64,000 bases of DNA from DASWJZ01 sp963761005 (GTDB taxonomy: Bacteria > Pseudomonadota > Alphaproteobacteria > Rhizobiales > Afifellaceae), in the NCBI GenBank assembly GCA_963761005.1, contig CAVXFK010000001.1, forward strand, positions 41,215-105,214, given 5' to 3'. Shown one piece after another: positions 9,136-16,546 of this stretch. How positions within the stretch are numbered: the first letter of the stretch is position 1; each line of letters starts with the position of its first letter. The position numbers and the translations under genes are program-made. The notes under the pieces were generated by a model. That model was not told where the DNA came from. It saw only the letters and a list, made by a program, of their open reading frames with translations, and made no database searches.

Positions 9136-9849
9136 TTGCGAAAAGACCTCCGCTGGTTGACGGCCCGGCCGATCGCGCATCGCGGCCTGCACGATGTCAC
9201 GCGCGGCCGCCCGGAAAACACCCGCGCGGCGTTCGAGGCGGCGGTCGCCGCAAACTACGCGATCGAGTGCGACCTGCACCTTTCCGCCGACGATGTGCCG
9301 ATCGTCTTCCACGACGACGACCTTGACCGGCTGACCGGCGAGACGGGAGGCGTCGGGGCTCGGACAGTAGAGGAGCTCAGCCGCCTCAAGGTGCTCGGAT
9401 CACAGGAGAAAATCCCGACCCTCCACGAGCTTTTGGAGTGCGTCGCCGGGCGTGTTCCGCTCCTGATCGAGATGAAGCCGGCGCCGCGCCACGAGCCGGC
9501 GCTCGCGCATGCGGTGGTCGAGCAGCTCGGAAAGTACAAAGGGCAGGCCGCCGTGATGTCTTTCGACCGGAGGCTCCTCGCGTCGGCGCGCGCGGTCGAC
9601 GTGGATATCCCGCTCGGCCTGACTGCGCAGGGAGATTGGCTAAGTGGCGCAAGGCATTGGCGGGCGCTCTTCGCCTTCGAGCTGGACTTCATTTCCTATT
9701 CGATCAACGACCTGCCGACGCCGATGCCGATTCTCGCCAGGTGGCTGATGCAAATGCCGCTGATCTGCTGGACGGTGCGCAGCGAGGCGCAACTCGAAAA
9801 AGCACGACGGCTGACGGACCAGATCACTTTTGAGGGGTTCGAGGCCTAG
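9136..9849 (+). CDS. ugpQ: Glycerophosphodiester phosphodiesterase
   Basis: A 237-aa cytoplasmic GDPD-family enzyme that hydrolyses glycerophosphodiesters to glycerol-3-phosphate and an alcohol. Family motifs are clear: IAHRGLHD with the catalytic His and Arg, PENT, then IECDLHLSADDVPIVFHDDD with the metal-binding Glu and Asp and second catalytic His, and LIEMKP. The last segment (LICWTVRSEAQL) is the usual final strand of the TIM barrel. The start is a TTG at 9136 with a weak ribosome-binding site. No better upstream codon was seen. It is followed by the FemAB/GNAT-like gene in the same direction. Confidence 0.88.
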   Translation: MRKDLRWLTARPIAHRGLHDVTRGRPENTRAAFEAAVAANYAIECDLHLSADDVPIVFHDDDLDRLTGETGGVGARTVEELSRLKVLGSQEKIPTLHELLECVAGRVPLLIEMKPAPRHEPALAHAVVEQLGKYKGQAAVMSFDRRLLASARAVDVDIPLGLTAQGDWLSGARHWRALFAFELDFISYSINDLPTPMPILARWLMQMPLICWTVRSEAQLEKARRLTDQITFEGFEA

Positions 9850-9901
9850 CGGCAGTTCGGCTTATTGCACTTGCGAAGATTGCGCCTAAGCTTTCTCGGA
9901 T

Positions 9902-11158
9902 ATGGCCGCTCCCATCACCGCCGCGTCATCGATCCACGTTCAAGGAAGCATCGCGGAAATCGAGCGAAGCGCCTGGGATACTTGTGCAAATCCGGGCTGG
10001 ACCGACACGCCCGGCGGCCCGGCAGCAGCCGGCTGTGCGCTTGCGGAAACGGAGGCAAAGACGGCTTACAACCCCTTTGTCTCCTGGGATTTCCTTGAGG
10101 CGCTTGAGCGCTCCGGCACGGTTTCGGCGCGGACCGGCTGGGCACCCCGCCACGCTGTCCTGAAAGAGAACGGCCAAGTCACCGCCGTCATGCCCTGCTA
10201 TGCGAAATCGCACTCGCAGGGCGAATACGTCTTCGACTGGGGCTGGGCCGACGCCTTCGAGCGCGCCGGCGGCCGCTACTACCCAAAACTCCAGGTGAGC
10301 GTGCCGTTCACGCCCGTCACCGGGCCGCGGCTTTTGACCGCGCCCGGACCGCAGGCGGCGGAGCGCAAGAAGATGCTCGCCGCCGGCCTGGTCGAGCTCA
10401 CGCGCCGCATGGGCGTCTCCTCTGCGCACATTACCTTCCTGCCCGGCGCCGACGCGGCGAGCCTCGCCGAGCTCGGCTTCCTCCACCGCACCGACCAGCA
10501 GTTCCACTTCACCGACGATGGCTACGGCGACTTCGAGGGCTTTCTCTCCGCACTCGCTTCGCGCAAGCGCAAGGCGGTCAGGAAGGAACGGCGCGAGGCG
10601 CTCGCCAGCGGCGTCGAGATCGAATGGCTGACCGGAAAGGACGTGACGGAGGCGGCGTGGGATTCCTTCTTCGCCTTCTACATGGACACTGGCTCGCGCA
10701 AGTGGGGGCGGCCCTATCTGAACCGCCGCTTCTTCTCGCTGCTCGGCGAGCGCATGGCCGACCACGTGCTCCTCATCATGGCGAAGCGGAACGGCCGCTT
10801 CGTTGCCGGCGCTTTGAACCTCATCGGCTCGGAGGCGCTCTATGGCCGCTACTGGGGCGCGATCGAGGACCTCCCCTACCTTCATTTTGAGGTCTGCTAT
10901 TACCAGGCGATCGACTTTGCGCTGAAACACGGATTGAAGCGCGTCGAGGCCGGCGCGCAGGGCGCGCACAAGCTCGCGCGTGGCTACCTGCCGGCGACGA
11001 CGCATTCGGCGCACTACATCGCCGACCCGAGTTTCCGCCGCGCGGTCGCCGACTATCTCATGAACGAGCGGCGCGAAGTGGCCTTCCAGGGTGAGCTCCT
11101 TTCCGAGCGCGCACCTTTCCGCCACGCGGGAGACGCGCACGACGACGCGGCGGAATAG
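9902..11158 (+). CDS. FemAB/GNAT-like protein (PF04339, peptidoglycan-related)
   Basis: A 418-aa soluble protein of the DUF482/PF04339 family, annotated elsewhere as GNAT-type or peptidoglycan biosynthesis/recognition proteins. Recognisable family features are NPFVSWDFLEALE near residue 57, a central RKRKAVRKERREA basic helix, and a C-terminal acetyltransferase-like fold with GRYWGAIEDLPYLHFEVCYYQ and EAGAQGAHKLARGY. Substrate and reaction are not established for the family. The ATG at 9902 is the first plausible start, about 50 bases after the glycerophosphodiesterase stop, so the two may be co-transcribed. Confidence 0.82.
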   Translation: MAAPITAASSIHVQGSIAEIERSAWDTCANPGWTDTPGGPAAAGCALAETEAKTAYNPFVSWDFLEALERSGTVSARTGWAPRHAVLKENGQVTAVMPCYAKSHSQGEYVFDWGWADAFERAGGRYYPKLQVSVPFTPVTGPRLLTAPGPQAAERKKMLAAGLVELTRRMGVSSAHITFLPGADAASLAELGFLHRTDQQFHFTDDGYGDFEGFLSALASRKRKAVRKERREALASGVEIEWLTGKDVTEAAWDSFFAFYMDTGSRKWGRPYLNRRFFSLLGERMADHVLLIMAKRNGRFVAGALNLIGSEALYGRYWGAIEDLPYLHFEVCYYQAIDFALKHGLKRVEAGAQGAHKLARGYLPATTHSAHYIADPSFRRAVADYLMNERREVAFQGELLSERAPFRHAGDAHDDAAE

Positions 11159-11175
11159 CAACGCTCACCATCTCA

Positions 11176-11272
11176 TCGTCATTGGTGGTCTTGACCCGCC
11201 GATCCATTGCGTGACGGTAACGAAAGCGCGAGCGAACATGCCCGGATCGAAAAGTCCGGCATGACGGCGCCA
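11176..11272. repeat. Degenerate copy of an intergenic palindromic repeat
   Basis: This stretch shares blocks such as CATTGCGTGACGGTAACG and ATGCCCGGATCGA with the better-preserved element at 26569-26680. The left part (GTGGTCTTGACCCGCC) and right part resemble the two arms of that element. Such REP-like palindromes are common between genes in Hyphomicrobiales. Confidence 0.5.
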
Positions 11273-11314
11273 GGAACGTTGGTGCAAGTGTCCCACGCGG
11301 CGAGGAACGAGAAG

Positions 11315-11743
11315 ATGCCCACACCGGCCTATGACAACTCGAACGTCTTCGCGAAAATCATTCGCGGCGAGCTGCCCGCGGCAAAAGTCTTCGAGGACGA
11401 GAACGTGCTCGTCATCATGGATGTGATGCCGCAAGGGCCGGGCCACACGCTGGTGATTCCGAAGGCGAGCGCGCGCAACATGCTCGACATTGGCGACGAC
11501 GACCTGAAGCATGCGATCGTCGCGGTGAAGCGCGTCGCGCGCGCGGTGAAGGCCGCGTTCGACGCACCCGGCGTCTTCGTCATGCAGTTCAACGAGCCGG
11601 CCTCCGGGCAGACGGTGTTCCACACGCATTTTCACGTGATCCCGCGCTTCGAGGGCGTGCCGCTCAAGCCGCACGCTGGCGGCATGGCGGACGGCAAGCT
11701 GCTCGCCGAGCACGCCGCGAAGATCAAAACGGCCATGGGGTGA
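11315..11743 (+). CDS. HIT family nucleotide-binding protein
   Basis: A 142-aa histidine-triad protein (HinT-like branch) with the catalytic HTHFHVIPRF motif near residue 108 and the nucleotide-contacting PGHTLVIPK. These enzymes hydrolyse nucleoside phosphoramidates and adenylylated intermediates. The frame is open further upstream, but the ATG at 11315 behind GGAACGAGAAG matches the usual family N terminus (NVFAKIIRGELPA). Its stop overlaps the next gene's GTG by four bases (GTGA), which indicates translational coupling. Confidence 0.93.
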   Translation: MPTPAYDNSNVFAKIIRGELPAAKVFEDENVLVIMDVMPQGPGHTLVIPKASARNMLDIGDDDLKHAIVAVKRVARAVKAAFDAPGVFVMQFNEPASGQTVFHTHFHVIPRFEGVPLKPHAGGMADGKLLAEHAAKIKTAMG

Positions 11744-12081
11744 CGAGGTCGGCCCGCCGACTCCTCCTGATCCGGCTGGTGCACACGCTCGTCTGGGCGG
11801 TCTTCGCCGGATCGATCGTGGCGATTCCCGTCGCAACCGCGATCGGCAACCTCCGCGCAGCACTCTGGCTGAGCCTGCTCGTCTGGGTGGAGGTTGCCAT
11901 TCTCCTGGCGAACCGCATGCGCTGCCCGCTGACCGGCGTTGCCGCGCGTTACACGGACGAGCGGGCCGACAACTTCGACATCTTTCTTCCCGAATGGCTG
12001 GCACGGCATAACAAGCTGATCTTCGGCACGCTCTTCGCGCTCGCTGAGCTGCATCTCCTGTGGCGCTGGACGCTCCGCTGA
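11740..12081 (+). CDS. Small membrane protein, DUF2784-like
   Basis: A 113-aa protein with two clear hydrophobic segments (about residues 12-36 and 40-58) and a third weaker one near 92-110. The motif RCPLTGVAARYTDER between the second and third segments resembles the CPLT signature of DUF2784-type small membrane proteins, but I am not certain of the family. The start is a GTG overlapping the stop of the HIT gene (GTGA), so the pair is translationally coupled. Function unknown. Confidence 0.7.
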   Translation: MTRSARRLLLIRLVHTLVWAVFAGSIVAIPVATAIGNLRAALWLSLLVWVEVAILLANRMRCPLTGVAARYTDERADNFDIFLPEWLARHNKLIFGTLFALAELHLLWRWTLR

Positions 12082-12175
12082 ATGCGCTGAGCGCGAAGCA
12101 GAGGGTGCGTGCTATGCGGCGCACGCATGCCGAGCCTCTTCAACCGGCACCCCGCTCGGGAGTAAACTTGCGTCT

Positions 12176-12481
12176 ATGACCGACATCGTCGTGAAGCCGC
12201 GCACCAAGGCGAAGCCGAAGACGCAGCGGCCGAAGCTGCACAAGGTCATCCTTGTCAATGACGACTACACGCCGCGCGAATTCGTCGTGACGGTGCTGAA
12301 GGGCGTCTTTCGCATGAGCGACGACCAGGCCTATCGCGTGATGATCACCGCGCATCGGCGCGGCGCTTGCGTCGTCGCCGTCTATACGAAGGACGTGGCC
12401 GAGACGAAGGCTACGGAAGGCACCGACGCGGGCCGCCGCGCCGGCTTCCCGCTGATGTTCACCACCGAGCCGGAGGAATGA
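12176..12481 (+). CDS. clpS: ClpS-type adaptor protein, second paralogue (ClpS2)
   Basis: A 101-aa ClpS-fold protein: a basic N-terminal tail (VKPRTKAKPKTQRPK), then HKVILVNDDYTPREFVV, the adaptor signature that docks on the ClpA N-domain and forms the N-degron pocket, and CVVAVYTKDVAETK. It differs from the clpA-linked copy at 21143-21478, which ends QHPLQCVMEKQ. Several alphaproteobacteria keep two ClpS paralogues with different expression and substrate preference, and this solitary copy fits the ClpS2 type. It is 94 bases downstream of the small membrane protein gene. Confidence 0.88.
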   Translation: MTDIVVKPRTKAKPKTQRPKLHKVILVNDDYTPREFVVTVLKGVFRMSDDQAYRVMITAHRRGACVVAVYTKDVAETKATEGTDAGRRAGFPLMFTTEPEE

Positions 12482-12582
12482 GTGCATCGACTCGGACTCT
12501 CCATGCCGCGGTCGCATTGTAGACAAACTCGCAGACGAACGTCGCGCGCGGGGTGGGGTGCGTTCTTGAGCCGGAGTGCCAG

Positions 12583-12858
12583 ATGTCGGCCCAGCTTCCC
12601 ACCGTCGTTTATCTTCCCCCAGTTTCCGATCAGACGTTCCTCAAGAACACGGCCGACGTGCTCGAGCGGCTTCGCACCGAGAGTGAATTGCGAGGTCACG
12701 CGATGCTGGCGTCCCTCCTTGCCATCACTAAGGGCGAAGTCGATGACGGCCTGAGCACGCGGGCGAATGTCACTGCGTTCACCGAGAAGCACGAGCAAGA
12801 CGACGGCGCCGCGATGATGGCGCAAAGGCTCGCCTGCCGCACCGAAAAGAGCGCCTGA
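12583..12858 (+). CDS. Conserved hypothetical protein (91 aa)
   Basis: A 91-residue soluble, mostly helical protein starting at ATG 12583 (MSAQLPTVVYLPPVSDQTF). Recognisable segments are LLAITKGEVDDGLSTRANV in the middle and a Cys-containing C terminus. I do not assign a domain. Codon usage matches its neighbours, which supports a real gene. It lies between clpS2 and zwf in the same direction, with gaps of about 100 and 135 bases. Confidence 0.6.
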   Translation: MSAQLPTVVYLPPVSDQTFLKNTADVLERLRTESELRGHAMLASLLAITKGEVDDGLSTRANVTAFTEKHEQDDGAAMMAQRLACRTEKSA

Positions 12859-12993
12859 GGCTCACCCGTTGCGGCCCCAGCTTGTCGCAGTTGCGGCAAG
12901 CTGACCCGCTCCGCCGGAGACTTGCGGCGGCTCCCTCCCCCGAACTGGCACGCTCTATGCTCACGCATAAATGCGGCCTAGAACACGCACGGG

Positions 12994-14467
12994 ATGGAGC
13001 ATTTGGCGAAAAACGCTGCGCGGGTCGGCCCGCAACAGCCGCAGGTCGTCGTCCTCGTCGGCGCGACAGGCGACCTTTCGAAGCGCAAGCTGCTGCCCGG
13101 CCTCTTTCACCTCTGCGGCGCGGGCTTCATTCCCGGCTGGAAGATCATCGGCGTTTCGCTTGACGAGATCGACGCCGACGGCTTCCGCAAGATCGCGCGC
13201 GAGGCAGTCGCGGAATTCGGGGACGCGCAAGGAGGACGAGGCACGCTGGGGCGCCTTCGCCGAGACGCTCGAATACGTGCCGCTCTCGGCCGGGGCCGGC
13301 GCGCTGAGGGAGGCGGTCGAAAAGGCAGAGCGGTCGCTCGGTGCAGGGAGCCGCCGCATTCACTATCTGAGCGTTCCGCCGAAGGCCGCCCTTTCGGCCG
13401 TGCGTCTCCTCGCCGACGCCGGGCTCGTCGACCGCAGCCGCGTCATAATGGAGAAGCCGTTCGGCACCGACCTCCAAAGCGCCGTTGAGCTGAACGCCAA
13501 GCTGCATGAGGTCTTCGCCGAGGAGCAGATTTTCCGCATCGACCATTTCCTCGGCAAGGAGCCGGCGCAGAACATCCTCGCGTTCCGTTTCGCCAACGGG
13601 CTGTTCGAACCGATCTGGAATCGCAACTTCATCGACCACGTGCAGATCGATGTGCCGGAGACGTTGGGGCTCGCCACCCGCGCAGTGTTTTACGAGCAGA
13701 CAGGGGCGTTCCGCGACATGGTGGTGACGCACCTCTTCCAGATCCTCGCCTTTGTGGCGATGGAGCCGCCGACGGCGCTCGAGCCGAAGCCGATCAGCGA
13801 GGAAAAGAACAAGGTCTTCCGCTCCATGATGCCGCTCGACCCGAAGGACGTGGTGCGCGGGCAGTTCACCGGCTATCGCGACGAGGAAGGCGTCGATCCG
13901 GAATCGGAGGCGGAAACCTTCATCGCGCTGAAGTGCTTCATCGACAACTGGCGCTGGGCCGACGTTCCCTTCTTCCTGCGCACGGGCAAGAAGATGGCCG
14001 AGGGGCAGCGCATCATCTCGATCGCCTTCCGCGAGCCACCGAAAAGCATGTTCCCCATCGGCTCAGGCGTGGGCGCGCAAGGTCCCGACCATCTGACCTT
14101 CGACCTTGCCGACGCGTCGAAGATGTCGCTCTCCTTCTACGGCAAGCGTCCCGGCCCGGGCATGCGGCTCGACAAGCTGTCGCTGCAGTTCGCGCTGCAC
14201 GACACGGGACTGATCGGCGACGTGCTGGAGGCCTACGAGCGGCTGATCCTCGATGCGATGCGCGGCGACCGCACGCTGTTCACCACGGCGGAGGGCATCG
14301 AGCGGCTTTGGGAGGTCTCCATGCCGCTCTTGGAGAACCCGCCGCCGGTGCGGCTCTACCAGCCGGGCTCATGGGGCCCGAAATCGGTGCACCAGCTCAT
14401 CGCGCCGCACGCCTGGCGGCTTCCGTTCGAGCGGGCCTGGCGCGACCCGAACGTGACGGGCGCGTAG
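12994..14467 (+). pseudogene. zwf: Glucose-6-phosphate 1-dehydrogenase, interrupted by one frameshift
   Basis: The product would oxidise glucose-6-phosphate to 6-phosphogluconolactone with NADP, feeding the Entner-Doudoroff and pentose phosphate routes. The 5' part (frame from ATG 12994) holds the dinucleotide-binding GATGDLSKRKLLPG and continues to REAVAEFG. From about 13222 the homologous sequence continues one base later (TRKEDEARWGAF). That part includes EKPFGTDL, the active-site RIDHFLGKEPAQN and the usual C terminus ending HAWRLPFERAWRDPN. The switch falls in a GGGG run at 13219-13222, where one G fewer would restore a single frame of about 490 residues. Everything else is intact, so a sequencing error or a very recent mutation is likely. 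No pgl or edd gene is adjacent. Confidence 0.9.
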
Positions 14468-14566
14468 CCTGCGCGGGCGAAATAGGCCCGCGCCCCCCCT
14501 TCAGATTGATCGCGACGAAGGAATTCCGGGCCGCGTAGTGGCCCGGAACAATTCTGCCGGACGATG

Positions 14567-14839
14567 TCAGGCCGCCGTCGCGGGATCGATGACCGCCGTG
14601 ACCTCGGTGATGATGTTCGCCGGAAAACCGGAAAGCCGCGCGTGCTCGCGGATCACCGCCTCGTCTTCTGCGAGATAGATGCAAAAGGTCTTGTCGGCGG
14701 TCACGAAGCTCTCCTGCCACTGGATGCGTGGCCTGAGCTTCGCGAGCGCCGCGTTCGACTGGCCGGCGATTCCGCTCAAGCCGTTCGCGTCGTTCTTGCC
14801 GACGCCCGCAACGTCCCGTTCGATCACATACTTCTTCAC
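14567..14839 (-). CDS. DUF4242 family small protein
   Basis: A 90-aa protein resembling the DUF4242 ferredoxin-fold family of small dimeric proteins: KKYVIERDVAGVGK at the start, SYVTADKTFCIY-like strand (ESFVTADKTFCIYLAEDE) and a His-containing helix (EAVIREHARLSGFPA). Some relatives bind nickel, but no function is proven here. I place the start at GTG 14839 because GGAGG lies five bases upstream. A TTG 18 bases earlier is the alternative. The first 16 residues are closely matched by the N terminus of the upstream gene at 14893-15228, which is evidence of a tandem duplication. Confidence 0.75.
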   Translation of the reverse strand: MKKYVIERDVAGVGKNDANGLSGIAGQSNAALAKLRPRIQWQESFVTADKTFCIYLAEDEAVIREHARLSGFPANIITEVTAVIDPATAA

Positions 14840-14886
14840 GGCATCCTCCGTTCGCAACTTCGCTGACGATGTATTGCCGGATTTGG

Positions 14887-14937
14887 CGTTTCTCAGCGAG
14901 CGTCGAAACTGTCATTTCGAAGGGGTGATTTCGCCAC
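14887..14937. repeat. Direct repeat, downstream copy of the duplication
   Basis: A sequence of about 50 bases including AGCGAGCGTCGAAA, TGTCATT and GATTTCGCCA that recurs at 15284-15333. It encodes the C-terminal codons of the DUF1127 fusion and forms the region upstream of the DUF4242 gene. Confidence 0.8.
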
Positions 14938-15228
14938 GCGCTGCCGCCGATCAAGAGACGCCGGCACGCGCCCGAACCGCGCGACCCGCGCAATCTCGGG
15001 GCGCGAAATCCCGATGTCCCGCAACATCTTGTCGTCGAACGCCGACAACCGTCGCATGTCGCGCCGAGCACGAATGTCACGGGCGACGAGCGCGATCAGC
15101 GCGCCGATCAGGCGGCCGACGAAACGGACGCCGCGCGCGAATTTCGCAAGAGCCACGTTTCCGCTGAGGCCATCCGCATCGTCCTCGCCGACACGCGCAA
15201 CGCAGCATTCGACCCAGTACCTCTTCAC
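14893..15228 (-). CDS. DUF4242 N-terminal fragment fused to a DUF1127 domain
   Basis: A 111-aa hybrid. Residues 1 to about 33 (VKRYWVECCVARVGEDDADG...ALAKF) copy the first third of the DUF4242 protein encoded just downstream. The rest, beginning near VRFVGRLIGALIALVARD, becomes an Arg-rich DUF1127 domain (MRRLSAFDDKMLRDIGISR, then EIARVARFGR), a family of small proteins often linked to stress and RNA processing in alphaproteobacteria. The GTG at 15228 has GGGAG upstream. The C-terminal 15 codons lie inside a repeat that also occurs upstream of this gene (see the repeat features). Whether the fusion is functional is unknown. Confidence 0.65.
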   Translation of the reverse strand: MKRYWVECCVARVGEDDADGLSGNVALAKFARGVRFVGRLIGALIALVARDIRARRDMRRLSAFDDKMLRDIGISRPEIARVARFGRVPASLDRRQRVAKSPLRNDSFDAR

Positions 15229-15283
15229 GGCGATTTCTCCCGTTTGTGTGCAGCACGGCAGTTGCATTTGGAGGAATCCGCGT

Positions 15284-15333
15284 TGCCTAGCGAGCGTCGA
15301 AAGTGTCATTCCCGCGGGGCGATTTCGCCATGG
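15284..15333. repeat. Direct repeat, upstream copy, with a DUF1127 C-terminal relic
   Basis: This copy reads, on the minus strand, as a short relic MAKSPRGNDTFDAR followed by a stop. It parallels the C terminus VAKSPLRNDSFDAR of the fusion gene. The period between copies is about 397 bases. The copy overlaps the region just before the GlxA-type gene start. Confidence 0.75.
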
Positions 15334-15341
15334 AGACGCAG

Positions 15342-16337
15342 ATGATCGATGTCACCGTTCTCTATTTCCCCGACGGTTCGGTCTCCTCGTCCGTTGCACC
15401 TCTCGAGGTCTTCTACGCGGCAGGCTCGCGGTGGAACCTCTGCGTGACTTCCGTTCCGGAGCCGCGCTTCAGGGTCACGACCGTCTCGGTTGACGGCCGC
15501 CCGGTCGTCGGCGGCGCAGGCGTGCGGGTCGTCCCCGACAAGGCGCTTTCCGAGGTCGAGCACACCGACCTTGTGCTCGTTCCGGCCGGCGGAACGGACG
15601 TCGACGAGATGATCAGGAAGAACGCCCCCGCGATCCCGTGGCTCCGCGCGCTTCACGCGCAAGGCGCGCTCATCGCGGGCGTCTGCACGGGTGTCGCCAT
15701 CCTCGCGGAGGCGGGCCTCCTCGACGGACGCCGTGCCACGACCCACTGGGCGGTCGCAGAGCTCTACAAGCAGCGCTACCCGAACGTCGACTGGCAGCCG
15801 CAGCTTTGCGTCACGGAAGATCGCGGCGTGCTTTGCGGCGGCGGCGTTTACGCCTCCGTCGATCTCGCGCTCTACATCGTCGAAAAGCTTTGCGGTCGCG
15901 ACATAGCGATCGGCTGCTCCAGATCGCTCGTGGTCCAGATGCCGCGGACCTATCAGACCCACTTCGCGCTCGTGCCCTTCGGGAGCGATCATTCCGACGC
16001 TCTGATCCGCCGGGCCGAAGACTGGCTGCACGACCATTTCCCCGACGACGTCGACCTCGATCGGCTTGCTGCTGATCTTGCGATCACGTCGAGAACGTTT
16101 CTCCGCCGCTTCAAATCGGCAACGGGCGAGACGCCACTCGCTTACCTGCAGCGGCTGCGCACGGAGGCGGCAAAGCGGATGCTCGAAGAAGATCGACTGA
16201 CGATCCAGGAAGTTGGCCTTGCGGTCGGCTATGAGGACGTCGCCTTCTTCCGCGGTCTCTTCAAGCGACATGTGGGGCTCACCCCGCGCGCCTACAGAGA
16301 ACGTCACGGACGGTCGATCCAGCCATTTGCCGCGTGA
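15342..16337 (+). CDS. GlxA-type transcriptional regulator (DJ-1/PfpI plus AraC HTH)
   Basis: A 331-aa regulator. Residues 1 to about 185 form a DJ-1/PfpI class-I-glutamine-amidotransferase-like domain (VTVLYFPDGSVSS; nucleophile-elbow segment AGVCTGVAILAEAGLLDGR). Residues about 225-325 form the AraC/XylS DNA-binding domain with two helix-turn-helix motifs (LAADLAITSRTFLRRFK and VGLAVGYEDVAFFRGLFKRH). I start at ATG 15342, six bases after GGAG. An ATG at 15330 and another upstream codon are in frame. It is divergent from the duplicated DUF4242/DUF1127 genes, which are the nearest possible targets, but no operator was recognised. Confidence 0.88.
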   Translation: MIDVTVLYFPDGSVSSSVAPLEVFYAAGSRWNLCVTSVPEPRFRVTTVSVDGRPVVGGAGVRVVPDKALSEVEHTDLVLVPAGGTDVDEMIRKNAPAIPWLRALHAQGALIAGVCTGVAILAEAGLLDGRRATTHWAVAELYKQRYPNVDWQPQLCVTEDRGVLCGGGVYASVDLALYIVEKLCGRDIAIGCSRSLVVQMPRTYQTHFALVPFGSDHSDALIRRAEDWLHDHFPDDVDLDRLAADLAITSRTFLRRFKSATGETPLAYLQRLRTEAAKRMLEEDRLTIQEVGLAVGYEDVAFFRGLFKRHVGLTPRAYRERHGRSIQPFAA

Positions 16338-16546
16338 GCCGCCAACGACGCCGGATTCTGCGACAACGCGAAGACGGAAGCGCCGTTCACCCGCCGTTCA
16401 GCGTGTTTTCGCTTTCCTCCGCCTTATGTTTGCCCCGCTTTGGGTCGAGCGTCTCCACTCGGGTGCCGGCTTGCGCTTGCGCGTCAGCCGACGGGGGGCT
16501 TCGAGGTTGGAGCAATCTTTCTTCCGCGTAACGGGAGCGAGCCCTG

